A DNA stretch of 57,074 nt from assembly GCA_016719135.1 (NCBI GenBank), contig JADKAV010000023.1, forward strand, positions 1 through 57,074, written 5' to 3'. Below the pieces are notes generated by a model. The model had not been told where the DNA came from. It was given only the letters and a program-made list of their open reading frames with translations, and searched no databases. The position numbers and the translations under genes are program-made. Position 1 is the stretch's first letter, and each line of letters opens with the position of its first letter. The DNA is from Micrococcales bacterium (GTDB lineage Bacteria > Actinomycetota > Actinomycetes > S36-B12 > UBA10799). Below, one piece after another: positions 26,818 through 35,675 of the stretch.

Positions 26818-29199
26818 CTACCGGTTGACCAGGCTGGCAGGCATCCCGATTCCGGTCTGGAAAGCCTCCAGGCAGGCCTGCTTGGAGATGGGGCGCGCGA
26901 ACAGGAACCCCTGTCCGAGATGCACCCCCTCACGCAACAGGATCTGCGCCTGCATCGGGGTCTCAACGCCTTCGGCCAGCGTGTCGAGACCCAGCGCCCG
27001 TGACAGGGCGACGATCGTGCGCACGATCTCCAGCGACTCAGGGGACTCGCCCAGACCGGCGACGAATGCACGATCGATTTTCAACTGATTCGCGGGGAGG
27101 TCGGCCAAGCGCGACAGTGAGGAGAAGCCGGTCCCGAAGTCGTCGATGGCCACTTGCACACCGAGGGCACGGACCCGGTCGAGTTCGCGCTGCGCCTCGC
27201 TGTCCATCGCGGCGCTCTCCGTGACTTCGATGATCAGCCATTCCGGTTCGACACCGCGCTGGTGCAGGACGGTGGAAACGGTGCCGGCGAAGTCATCCTT
27301 GAGTTGCTGGGTGTCGACGTTGACGGCCACGACCGCGTCGCAGGTCTGACGCCATTGGGCGAGGGTCTGGCATGCCTGGTCCAGGATCCAGCGGCCCAAG
27401 GTCGGCATCATTCCCTGCACCCCGGCCATCGGGATGAACTCCATCGGGGGGATCATGCGGCCGCTGGCATCGCGCCAGCGGACGAGGGCTTCTGCGGCGA
27501 CCATCGATCCGGTACGCATGTCCACCTGGGGCTGGTACTCCAGGTAGAAGTTCTCGTCGGGCAGGCGCATGGCGATCCGCAGGGCCCTGGCCAACTGCCG
27601 GTGAGCTGCGCCCTCGGCGGCCATCACCGGATCGAACCGCACCACGGAGTCGGCTTGCTTCTGCTTGGCAACGCGCACCGCGATGTCAGCGTTGACCAGC
27701 ACGTTGTCCAGGGAGTTGCCATCTTCGGGCCAGACGGCGATCCAGATGGAGCTGCTGAACTGCACATCCCGGTCGCCGATCGGGATGGGTTCGTGGACCA
27801 GGGTGTGGACCATCGTGGTCAAACCGGCGAGCGAGCCGCGGTCCATTGCCCGCGCCACGACGAACTCGTCGCCGCCGAGCCGTGCGATCGTCGAGTCCAC
27901 GTCGCCGGCTAGAACGGACAGCCGATGGCCGATCTGGCGCAGGACCAGGTCCCCGGTCGGATGGCCCCACGCGGTGTTGACCTCCTTGAATCCGTCGAGG
28001 TCGATGAACAGCACCGCCAACGATCGGTCGGGGTTGCGCATACACCACCCGTCGACCCAACTGCGAAGACCGTCGCGGTGCGGCAGGCCGGTCAAAGGGT
28101 CACGTTCGGCCAGGAAGCGCAGGCGGCCCGTTGCCTGCTGCAACTCGTCGGCCAGGCGGCGGATGCGCCGCGCATCCAGCCATTTCCACACCACGAGGCA
28201 CAACAGCACCGTGACGATCAGTCCACCGATGAGCGCCGCCCACGGGCGCCAGGCGCCTTGTTGTGCCAGGAATCCCGGGGTGGGTTGCCCGGCCAGAATC
28301 AAATCCTGGTCGTCGGTCAGCGTCACCGTGGCCGAACTGGTCCAGTCCTGCGGGTTGTCGGGGTCGACGTTCGAGTCGTTGGACCAGATGACCTCGGAGT
28401 TCTGCCGGCGGTCGTCGATGAGCGTCAAGGACGTGGTCCGATCGGCTTGGGCGCCCGTTGCGCGCTCCATCCACTCGGGGATCCGCAGGACTGCCACCGC
28501 CACCCCGGCCCAACTCTGCTGCCGTCCTTCTACCGTGGTCGGTCGCTCGCCTGGGCGATAGATCGGCGTGTAGAGCAGCAGAGCCGGGGTGCCGTCCTGC
28601 ACGATGTTCGTCAGGCCGCCGATCCGCGTTTCGCCGGTGTCACGTGCGGCCAGGACGGTCGGGCGGTTGGTCGGGCGGTAGAGCACATCCAGGCCATATG
28701 TCCGGCCGTTGCGAGCTTGCGGATAGGTGTACTGGATCGGCAGGTATTCCACGCGTTGGGGGGAGGGGACCAAGCCGTCCGGTGATGGATCCCGGATCCC
28801 CTTTGGATGCCCGTTCTGGGTGAGCTGGGCCTCGAACTCGGCGCGTTGTGACGTGGAGATCAGCGGCGCATACTGCACTGCCTGAACGTCCTGGCGACCC
28901 GCGAACGCCCGCCGCACGAAGGCGCGGAACTCCTCCTGGGTGATGTCGCCCTGGATCTCGAACAGGCCAGTCACGGCGCCCATCGAGCCGTTCAAGGTAC
29001 CCAAAGAACGCGATGCCCGTTCGGCGGTGCTGGACACGCTCTGTCGCACCACCACCCGGGCATCCTCGGCGACGTTGTGCCGCTGCAGATCTACCATGCC
29101 GATCGTCAGGGCCAGTCCCAGGGCTGCGACAAGGGCGACCGGAATGGCAAGTTTCCATGCCGAAGGAACCCCCTTGAGATCTGGACCTGGATCCGCCAC
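26818..29199 (-). CDS. CHASE-GGDEF-EAL c-di-GMP signalling enzyme
   Basis: 793 residues. One N-terminal helix (LAIPVALVAALGLALTIGM), then an outside CHASE sensor (about 70-250; DITQEEFRAFVRRAFAGRQD, VQAVQYAPLIS), a second helix near 325 (WAALIGGLIVTVLLCLVVWK), a GGDEF domain with intact LGGDEFV near 441, and an EAL domain with intact AAEALVRW near 568 and DDFGTGFSSL near 685. Both motifs are intact, so it may both make and break cyclic di-GMP, with CHASE binding an unknown small ligand outside. The start ATG 29199 leaves an AT-rich divergent region before the PLC-like gene. Stop faces the small exported protein gene at 22 bases. Confidence 0.93.
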   Translation of the reverse strand: MADPGPDLKGVPSAWKLAIPVALVAALGLALTIGMVDLQRHNVAEDARVVVRQSVSSTAERASRSLGTLNGSMGAVTGLFEIQGDITQEEFRAFVRRAFAGRQDVQAVQYAPLISTSQRAEFEAQLTQNGHPKGIRDPSPDGLVPSPQRVEYLPIQYTYPQARNGRTYGLDVLYRPTNRPTVLAARDTGETRIGGLTNIVQDGTPALLLYTPIYRPGERPTTVEGRQQSWAGVAVAVLRIPEWMERATGAQADRTTSLTLIDDRRQNSEVIWSNDSNVDPDNPQDWTSSATVTLTDDQDLILAGQPTPGFLAQQGAWRPWAALIGGLIVTVLLCLVVWKWLDARRIRRLADELQQATGRLRFLAERDPLTGLPHRDGLRSWVDGWCMRNPDRSLAVLFIDLDGFKEVNTAWGHPTGDLVLRQIGHRLSVLAGDVDSTIARLGGDEFVVARAMDRGSLAGLTTMVHTLVHEPIPIGDRDVQFSSSIWIAVWPEDGNSLDNVLVNADIAVRVAKQKQADSVVRFDPVMAAEGAAHRQLARALRIAMRLPDENFYLEYQPQVDMRTGSMVAAEALVRWRDASGRMIPPMEFIPMAGVQGMMPTLGRWILDQACQTLAQWRQTCDAVVAVNVDTQQLKDDFAGTVSTVLHQRGVEPEWLIIEVTESAAMDSEAQRELDRVRALGVQVAIDDFGTGFSSLSRLADLPANQLKIDRAFVAGLGESPESLEIVRTIVALSRALGLDTLAEGVETPMQAQILLREGVHLGQGFLFARPISKQACLEAFQTGIGMPASLVNR

Positions 29200-29315
29200 G
29201 GTTCAACTATCCTGCTGCGAAGAGGTTTATTACCATTCGAGACGATTCGAATACGCAGAGTAGTCAATATGGACCCCCTCGGTCATAGGCTGAGGTGACT
29301 GATGGGGAGGCGCGC
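29200..29315. promoter_or_regulatory. divergent intergenic region with paired ATTCGA boxes
   Basis: The gap between the c-di-GMP gene (minus) and the PI-PLC-like gene (plus) is unusually AT-rich for this DNA. ATTCGA occurs twice on the plus strand, at 29235-29240 and 29245-29250, ten bases apart and so on the same face of the helix; the second copy extends to the palindrome ATTCGAAT. A TTATTACC stretch (TAATAA on the minus strand) lies just before the first box and could be a -10 element for the minus-strand gene. A transcription factor site controlling one or both genes is an inference. Confidence 0.3.
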
Positions 29316-31412
29316 ATGCGCAACGGCCGCGGGTCGTCGATCGCATTGGTGCTCGCCGGCGTGCTGTTCCTGCTGGCCAGCGTGGCCGGATTCCTCAATG
29401 CGAATGTCGTCAACGGTCCACGGTTCGCCGACCACGTCAACGCCATGCGCACCGACCCGCAACTGGCCGCACAGATCGGCGCTCAGATCAGCAGCGCCCT
29501 GGTCGACGCCCAGCCCGACCTCGTGGCGATCGCCCCCGCTCTACAGCCGGCCGCGGCTGCAGTGGTGGCCAGCAGCGCATTCGACGGGGTGTTCACACAA
29601 GCGGTGGCGGCTTTCCACAGCGCCCTGACCGAACAAGGATCGGAATCGGCGGTTCTGACGATCGCCGACATCGGCTCCTCGGCGCTCTCCCTGGTCGAGG
29701 CGATCGCCCCGGACCTGGCCAAGAACATCCCGCCCGGCCTGGACGTCACGCTTGCTCAGATCGGCGGCCAGCAAGGGGTGGCCGCCCAGGTCATTCCGTT
29801 GTTCCAGACGATCACCGCCCTGGCGTGGCTGCTGCCCACCCTCACCGTGGCTCTGTGGGTGCTCGGAATATGGATGGCACCTGCTCGGCGGGTGGCCGTG
29901 CTGCGGGTGGGGTGGTCGCTGCTGGCGGTCGCCACCACGTTGGCGGTCCTGGGTGGTCTGGCCTGGATGACCAGCCGGTTGTACAGCCCGGGTCCGCTGC
30001 CCTCAGCAGTACTGCAGTCGGCTGCCGACGTGTTCGGTCGGGCGCTGGCCGTACGGGTGTTGTGGACCGCAGTCGTGGGTGGCTTGCTCGTGGTGACGGC
30101 CAGTGCCCTTCTGCCGCAGGTGCATGTGCATGAACTGGTGACGTCGTGGGGTCGGCGCCTGACCCGGCGTCCCAGTTCGCCGGCGTGGGCCTTGATCCGG
30201 GCCTTGGTGCTGGTGGCGGTGGGCGCGGGCTTCATCCTTGAGCCAGACATCGCGGTTGTGGTGGTTGCGATCGGGGTGGGAATCGCCGTGGTTCTGACCG
30301 GCGTTGCCGAACTCGACCTCGTGGTCGAGCGATCGCGCGGCGCGGCCGAGGACGAGGGTGCCTGGCGGTGGGCGTGGGTGCCACCCGTCGCCCTCGGCGT
30401 GCTGGCGATCGGGCTGGTCGCCTTCGTGCTGGTGCCGTCCGCGTTGCCCCAAGCCACCCGGGTCGCCGCCTCGACCGGTGATCCGAGGGCCTGCAACGGG
30501 CACGTGGAACTGTGCGACCGTCCATTCAACGACGTCGCGTTTCCAGCCAGTCACAACTCGATGTCCGCAGCCGACCAGCCGGGTTGGTTCCTCGCCGAAC
30601 AACCCACCGGCATGGTGGAGTCCCTGGACGACGGGATCCGGGTGTTCCTGATCGACACCTGGTACGGCCAGGCGACCCGCTCCGGCGGTGCGGTCACTGC
30701 CCAGCGCTCCCTGGCACGGGCGCAGTCGGATTTTACGGCGGGCCGGGCGAGCGCGCTGACGCCTGCGATGGAGCGCACCATCGACCGGCTGCGCGGCGAG
30801 CAGACCCTCGGCCCAGAAGAGCCGTTCCTGTGTCACACCCTGTGTGAACTCGGTGCCACTGAGATGCAGACCGAGCTGGCGGGGGTCAAGTCCTGGTTGG
30901 ACCAGAATCCGCGCGAGGTCGTGACGATCTTCATCCAGGACGCGGTGACGCCAGCGGACACTGCGGAGGTTTTTGAGGCGACTGGGTTGGCCGACATGGC
31001 CTACGTCCACGACCGGGGTGACCCCTGGCCGACGCTGGGCCAGATGATCGACTCGGGCCGCCGAGTGCTGGTGCTCATGGAGAACGAGGGTGGGGCTGCT
31101 CGGTACCCCTACTTGCATTCCGGCTTCGATCTGGTCCAGGACACCGGGTTCACGTACGAGAGTGTGGACGATTTTGATTGCGCACCGAACCGGGGTCCGG
31201 CCGATGCTGAGCTGTTCATGGTGAACCACTGGTTGAGCGGTTTCACGACGCTGGTGTCCAGCGCCCAGCAGGCCAACACCGAGGACGTCCTGGGGCAGCG
31301 GGTTCGCACCTGCCGCGACGAGCGTGGTCAGATCCCGAACTTCGTGGCGGTGAACTGGTACGACCAGGGTGACCTGTTGCAGGTCGTGGATCAGTTGAAT
31401 GGCGTTGCGTAG
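29316..31412 (+). CDS. membrane protein with C-terminal PI-PLC-like domain
   Basis: About 698 residues from ATG 29316, which has GGGGAGG five bases upstream; GTG 29295 is a less likely start. The first helix (SIALVLAGVLFLLASVAGFL) is followed by an outside loop and then about six helices between residues 165 and 385. The C-terminal 310 residues are an outside domain resembling the PI-PLC X family: FPASHNSMSAADQ supplies the first catalytic-type His, and FLCHTLCELG has a second His and paired Cys. Asp/Glu ligands may lie in FLIDTWYGQ. It could cleave a glycosyl-phosphatidyl lipid or act as a related phosphodiesterase (inference). The 3' end resembles part of the adjoining repeat. Confidence 0.78.
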   Translation: MRNGRGSSIALVLAGVLFLLASVAGFLNANVVNGPRFADHVNAMRTDPQLAAQIGAQISSALVDAQPDLVAIAPALQPAAAAVVASSAFDGVFTQAVAAFHSALTEQGSESAVLTIADIGSSALSLVEAIAPDLAKNIPPGLDVTLAQIGGQQGVAAQVIPLFQTITALAWLLPTLTVALWVLGIWMAPARRVAVLRVGWSLLAVATTLAVLGGLAWMTSRLYSPGPLPSAVLQSAADVFGRALAVRVLWTAVVGGLLVVTASALLPQVHVHELVTSWGRRLTRRPSSPAWALIRALVLVAVGAGFILEPDIAVVVVAIGVGIAVVLTGVAELDLVVERSRGAAEDEGAWRWAWVPPVALGVLAIGLVAFVLVPSALPQATRVAASTGDPRACNGHVELCDRPFNDVAFPASHNSMSAADQPGWFLAEQPTGMVESLDDGIRVFLIDTWYGQATRSGGAVTAQRSLARAQSDFTAGRASALTPAMERTIDRLRGEQTLGPEEPFLCHTLCELGATEMQTELAGVKSWLDQNPREVVTIFIQDAVTPADTAEVFEATGLADMAYVHDRGDPWPTLGQMIDSGRRVLVLMENEGGAARYPYLHSGFDLVQDTGFTYESVDDFDCAPNRGPADAELFMVNHWLSGFTTLVSSAQQANTEDVLGQRVRTCRDERGQIPNFVAVNWYDQGDLLQVVDQLNGVA

Positions 31413-31990
31413 TGGGCGCTGCCATCAAAACTGGTCCGGGTTGGGCGTTGGCGGCCCAGTTTTGATGGTCGGAATCAGTCATATGGGGCGAATTGCCGTG
31501 GATTGGCATCACAACGGGGCCGGATCGCCGGGAGCGGCGTCTCAGTGGCCCAGATTTGATGAGGGCTCGCGCCACAAATCAGGATCTTGACCGGCAGGTT
31601 GTGGCTCAGTTGGGTAGTGGGCGCTGCCATCAAAACTGGTCCGGGTCGGGCGTTGGCGGCCCAGTTTTGATGGTCGGAACCGGTCATATCGGGCAGATTG
31701 CCGTGGATTGGCATCACAACGGGGCCGGATCGCCGGGCGCGGCGCCTCAGTGGCCCAGATTTGATGAGGGCTCGCGCCACTCATCGGGAACTTGACCGGC
31801 AGGATGTGGATGCGTTGTGTGGTGGGCGCTGCCATCAAAACTGGTCCGGATCGTGCGCCGGTGGCCCAGTTTTGATGGTCGGAATCAGTCATATCGGGCA
31901 GATTGCCGTGGATTGGCATCACAAGGGGGCCGGATCGCCGGGAGCGGCGTCTCAGTGGCCCAGATTTGATGAGGGCTCGCGCCACTCATC
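31411..31990. repeat. Repeat B: 205-bp direct units with inverted CCAGTTTTGATGG motif
   Basis: Occupies nearly all of the 601-base gap between two plus-strand genes. Units start at 31411, 31616 and 31821, a strict step of 205, the third ending near 31990. Within each unit CCATCAAAACTGG (first copy 31422-31434) and CCAGTTTTGATGG (31456-31468) are a perfect 13-base inverted pair with a loop of about 21. A third, looser copy, CCAGATTTGATGAGG, sits about 90 bases on (31550-31564). The units also share a GC-rich body. Short open frames cross it but, as 205 is not a multiple of three, they rotate frame between units and are not credible genes. Confidence 0.85.
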
Positions 31991-32013
31991 TGCTCACCCG
32001 TAGCCTGACGGCT

Positions 32014-33675
32014 GTGAGCCTGTGGTGGACCAACGCGGTCGTGTACCAGATCTATCCACGTTCCTTCGCGGACTCCAACGGTGACGGGATCGGGGATCTC
32101 GCCGGGATCGAGTCGAAGCTGGACTACCTCGTGGACCTCGGCGTGGACGTTCTTTGGCTGTCGCCGATCTATCGATCACCGCAGGACGACAACGGGTACG
32201 ACATCAGCGACTACCGCGACATCGACCCGATGTTCGGCACTCTCGCGGACTTCGACCGGCTCCTGGCGGCCGTGCACGAACGTGGCATGAAACTCATCAT
32301 GGATCTGGTGGTCAACCACACCTCCGACGAACATCCGTGGTTCATGGAATCGCGCTCGAGCCCGGACAACCCGAAGCGGGACTGGTACTGGTGGCGCACC
32401 GGACGTGATGACGGTCCCCCGAACAACTGGGGCTCTATCTTCTCCGGCAGTGCCTGGGAGTACGACGACCTCACGGGCGAGTACTACCTGCACCTGTTCA
32501 CCAAGAAGCAGCCGGACCTCAACTGGGAGAACCCGCAGGTCCGGCAGGCTGTCTACGACCTCATGAACTGGTGGCTGGATCGCGGGGTCGACGGGTTCCG
32601 CATGGACGTGATCAACTTGATCTCCAAACACGCAACCCTGCCCGACGGGCAGCAAGCGCCGGGCGAGTTATACGGCGACGGCAGCCCGTACTACAGCGAG
32701 GGTCCGCGGGTGCACGAATTCCTGCAGGAGATGCACCGGGCGGTGTTCGCCGATCGGGACGCCGAGCTGCTGACAGTCGGGGAGACGCCCGGGGTGTCAG
32801 TGGAGCAGGCCCGCCTCTACACCGACCGGGATCGGCACGAACTCGACATGGTCTTCCAGTTCGAGCACGTGGAACTCGACCACGGTCTGGGTAAATGGGA
32901 CGTCCGATCGCTGAACCTCGTGGAACTGAAGGAGAACCTGGCGAAGTGGCAGTACGGGCTCGCGCGGGTCGGCTGGAACAGCCTGTACTGGAACAACCAC
33001 GATCAGCCCCGCGTCGTGTCCCGGTACGGCGACGACCGCAACTACTGGTACGAAAGCGCGACGCTGCTCGCTACAGTCCTGCATTTGCTGCGCGGCACGC
33101 CCTACATCTACCAGGGCGAGGAACTGGGGATGACGAACTACCCCTTCGCAAGCATCGAGCAGTTCCAGGACGTGGAATCGCTGAACTACTACCGGCAGGC
33201 GGTCGATGGCATGGGCCTGGACCCGCGGCTGGTCATGAGCAGTCTGCAGGCGATGGGCCGCGACAACGCCCGCACCCCGGTCCAATGGGACGACTCGGCG
33301 CACGCGGGATTCACCACGGGGACGCCGTGGTTACCGGTCAACCCGAACTACCCCCGGATCAACGCAGCGGCAGAAGTGGCTGACCCGGAATCGGTGTTCG
33401 CGTACTACCGCAGCCTGATCGCGTTGCGTCACGCCGATCCGGTGGTCCGCGATGGTGACTTCGAATTGCTGCTGCCCGCGGATCCGGATCTGTTCGTGTT
33501 CACCCGCACCGCCGAAGGTGTCCGTCTCCTGGTCGCGGCGAATGTCGGCGACGATCCAGTCGAGTCCCCGGTCGACCTGCACGGGGATCTGGTGATCACC
33601 AACTATCGGGAACCGGTGGGGCAGGTTTTGCGACCGTGGGAGGTCCGGGTCCATCGGCAGGAGGTGACGTCGTGA
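32014..33675 (+). CDS. GH13 alpha-glucosidase
   Basis: 553 residues from GTG 32014. AVVYQIYPRSFADSNGDGIG at the start and DVLWLSPIYRSPQDDNGYD mark the alpha-amylase barrel. MDLVVNHTSDEHPWF is region I. GFRMDVIN carries the nucleophile Asp, TVGETPG the acid/base Glu, and NNHDQPR the third catalytic Asp. The fold and the QPDLNWENP stretch match oligo-1,6-glucosidase/alpha-glucosidase enzymes rather than amylases. There is no signal peptide, so it should act on imported malto- or isomalto-oligosaccharides in the cytoplasm. The start is chosen because the family begins WWTNAVVYQIYPRSF right after it. Its stop overlaps the following DUF202 gene (GTGA). Repeat B lies directly upstream. Confidence 0.93.
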   Translation: MSLWWTNAVVYQIYPRSFADSNGDGIGDLAGIESKLDYLVDLGVDVLWLSPIYRSPQDDNGYDISDYRDIDPMFGTLADFDRLLAAVHERGMKLIMDLVVNHTSDEHPWFMESRSSPDNPKRDWYWWRTGRDDGPPNNWGSIFSGSAWEYDDLTGEYYLHLFTKKQPDLNWENPQVRQAVYDLMNWWLDRGVDGFRMDVINLISKHATLPDGQQAPGELYGDGSPYYSEGPRVHEFLQEMHRAVFADRDAELLTVGETPGVSVEQARLYTDRDRHELDMVFQFEHVELDHGLGKWDVRSLNLVELKENLAKWQYGLARVGWNSLYWNNHDQPRVVSRYGDDRNYWYESATLLATVLHLLRGTPYIYQGEELGMTNYPFASIEQFQDVESLNYYRQAVDGMGLDPRLVMSSLQAMGRDNARTPVQWDDSAHAGFTTGTPWLPVNPNYPRINAAAEVADPESVFAYYRSLIALRHADPVVRDGDFELLLPADPDLFVFTRTAEGVRLLVAANVGDDPVESPVDLHGDLVITNYREPVGQVLRPWEVRVHRQEVTS

Positions 33676-33995
33676 CCGAGGAAGTGGACTACCGGTATTC
33701 GCTGGCCAACGAGCGGACCTATCTGGCATGGGTCCGCACGGGTATGGCACTGATCGCCGGCGGCATCGCGATCCGGATCTTCATCATCGACGCTGGTGCT
33801 TCCCCGTTGCTGTCGGTGTCGGCCATCGGCTTCGCCATCCTGGGTGGCATTCTCACCATCACGTCGTACCTGCACTGGCAGGATGTGCAGCGCCGGATGG
33901 AGCAAGGTGAACCGTTGCCGACCCAGCGTGGTCCGCTGATCCTGACCATCGGCATGGTGGTGCTCACCGTGATCGTGATCGCGGGGTCCCTGTAG
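33672..33995 (+). CDS. DUF202 membrane protein
   Basis: 107 residues from a GTG overlapping the alpha-glucosidase stop. SLANERTYLAWVRTGMALIA is the DUF202 signature (NERT-LAW-RT), followed by three helices (GMALIAGGIAIRIFII, LSVSAIGFAILGGILTI, GPLILTIGMVVLTVIVIAG). The family is small, integral in the inner membrane, and of unknown function; it often occurs as adjacent pairs, as here. A polar loop with QDVQRRMEQGEPLP separates the second and third helices. Translation is coupled to its neighbours by overlapping codons on both sides. Confidence 0.85.
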   Translation: MTEEVDYRYSLANERTYLAWVRTGMALIAGGIAIRIFIIDAGASPLLSVSAIGFAILGGILTITSYLHWQDVQRRMEQGEPLPTQRGPLILTIGMVVLTVIVIAGSL

Positions 33996-34264
33996 TGAAT
34001 TCCCAGATAGAACGCACGCGGCTGGCCTGGCGACGGACTGTTCTCGCGCTGCTGGTGGTGGCGGGGGTCGGGTCGGTGCACCTGGCAGTGGCCGGGCTGG
34101 GCCACTTTGCACTGGCGGTCGGCGTGATAGCCCTGATCGGTTGTGTTCCGGCCGCCCACCGGCTCACGAGTCTGCGACATGCGCAGATCCGCGCGACGTG
34201 GGAGCCGGCCGTGCTGACGGTGACAGGCTGTCTGCTGGCCTTGAGTGTGCTGGTGAACCCCTAG
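33995..34264 (+). CDS. second DUF202-like membrane protein
   Basis: 89 residues from GTG 33995, which shares a base with the TAG of the preceding gene. IERTRLAWRRTVLALLVVAG is a shorter variant of the DUF202 ERT-LAW-RT opening, followed by helices AVGVIALIGCVPAA and LTVTGCLLALSVLV. It most likely forms a membrane complex with the preceding paralogue (inference from pairing). The stop is followed at 20 bases by the convergent acyltransferase gene. Confidence 0.75.
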   Translation: MNSQIERTRLAWRRTVLALLVVAGVGSVHLAVAGLGHFALAVGVIALIGCVPAAHRLTSLRHAQIRATWEPAVLTVTGCLLALSVLVNP

Positions 34265-34284
34265 CGAATTGGTGGGCAGAACAT

Positions 34285-35544
34285 CTATCGAACGGCCTTG
34301 GCCGGTGATCCGGAGTTGACCAAGCTGAAAGCGAGTACCACGAGGCCCAGGTTGAGGATCGCCGAGGAAGGCATTCCCACCGCACCGGGCCCGGTGAGTG
34401 TGGCGAAACCTGTGGCCGACATGTTGAGCACCGCCACACCGCCGAGCGCGCAGCCTACGGCCGGGGCCGATACCGGCCCGCGCCACTTCAGCAGGCGTCG
34501 TTGCACCGGCTCCACGAGGCCGGCCAGGAACCAGGCGGTGGGGACCACGACCACGGCTACCGCGATGTGCACCAGCCACCATAGCCCGCTCAAGGGTGGC
34601 TGAGTCCAGCCAGTGGCGATGACGGTCGCCGCGGCCGTGCCGACCAGCGGGATGTGCCATAAGTACATGCCCATCCCACGCGCGCCGATCAGCGCGATCA
34701 CCACCCACAAGCGGTCGCGCGATAGGAGTCTGCCCAGCACATCCCAGAGGCCGGCCAGCAGCAGGATCTGCCCGGCGCCGTACAGCGCCAGCACAACACT
34801 GGGCGGGGCGAGGTTGGACAACCCTGGAACGCCTGCCACCGAAATCAACGAATGGGAGTACGGGCCGACGAACGCCACCAGGACGGAGGTCGCGATCAAT
34901 GCTGCCCCCACAGGTGCCAGCCACCTGCGGCCCTTGAGTTGTGGCAGGTAGTAGCCGCACTGGTGCAGCCATCCCCAGACCAGGAGCATGTTGATCCAGC
35001 CCCACGCGGCGAGGTCCGTGGTGCGCAGGGCGTCGAACGCCGCGATTGCGCCCAGCCACAGGCCCAGTGTGAGCACCGGGTGCGGTATCCAACGGGTCGT
35101 TATGACGGCCGCTGCCGCCACCAGCAGGTACACGCCGGCGAACCACAGCAACTGCGACAGGAAGCGTCCCGCTCCGCGCACCTGCTCTGAGCCGTGGAAC
35201 GCCAGTAGCACGACGGTCCACAGGCTCGCGTACACCACAACCGGGGCCAGCAACGACCTGCCGCGAGCGCGCAGGTAGTCCATCTGGCCATGTCTGCTCA
35301 GCGATGCCGCGTTCGATACCGCCCCCGCCGCGAAGAATAGGGGCAGGACCTGGAACAACCACGTCAGCGCGATCAGGTACGGGACATCTTCGACAACGTT
35401 GACGGCGGTGCCGTCTGGCCGTACGTGCCAGGCCAGGCTGTGACCCACGATCACCAGTAGCAGAGCGACCGCCTTCACCGCGTCCAGCACCCGGTCCCGG
35501 GTCCGCGAGGCGGCCAGCACGCGCTCGCCGATGCCAGCCTTCAT
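34285..35544 (-). CDS. acyltransferase-3 family membrane protein
   Basis: 419 residues with about ten helices. The N-terminus has RDRVLDAVKAVALLLVIVGH and the following SLAWH, the conserved R/D/H-x(n) entry of acyltransferase 3 proteins, where the His is the likely catalytic residue. Later helices include FFAAGAVSNAASLSRHG and LWVVIALIGARGMGMYLWHI with the GMYLWHIP motif of the family. Members transfer acetyl or other acyl groups to sugars, peptidoglycan, lipids or antibiotics; the acceptor here is unknown. Start ATG 35544. Convergent with the DUF202 pair. The frame is intact. Confidence 0.85.
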   Translation of the reverse strand: MKAGIGERVLAASRTRDRVLDAVKAVALLLVIVGHSLAWHVRPDGTAVNVVEDVPYLIALTWLFQVLPLFFAAGAVSNAASLSRHGQMDYLRARGRSLLAPVVVYASLWTVVLLAFHGSEQVRGAGRFLSQLLWFAGVYLLVAAAAVITTRWIPHPVLTLGLWLGAIAAFDALRTTDLAAWGWINMLLVWGWLHQCGYYLPQLKGRRWLAPVGAALIATSVLVAFVGPYSHSLISVAGVPGLSNLAPPSVVLALYGAGQILLLAGLWDVLGRLLSRDRLWVVIALIGARGMGMYLWHIPLVGTAAATVIATGWTQPPLSGLWWLVHIAVAVVVVPTAWFLAGLVEPVQRRLLKWRGPVSAPAVGCALGGVAVLNMSATGFATLTGPGAVGMPSSAILNLGLVVLAFSLVNSGSPAKAVR

Positions 35545-35675
35545 GGATCGACACTAGGGCGTGATGGGATCAATGGTCGGTTTGCGCGGATGAGCTGCCC
35601 GGTTCCGCGGGATGGGTAATCCACAGATTCTTCCGGGCCGGTTGACCCGGCGTGTGATCCTGACAGGCTGGATGC

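Noticed and set aside
31475..31985. Repeat-derived small proteins (MARALIKSGPLRRR-type frames) in Repeat B
   Set aside because: The 205-base unit is not a multiple of three, so each copy reads a different frame; the peptides are by-products of the repeat and have no ribosome site.
33719..35554. A 611-residue minus-strand frame over the DUF202 and acyltransferase genes
   Set aside because: It lies on the same strand as the acyltransferase but in another frame, and lacks hydrophobic helices or any motif; the acyltransferase frame is clearly the coding one.
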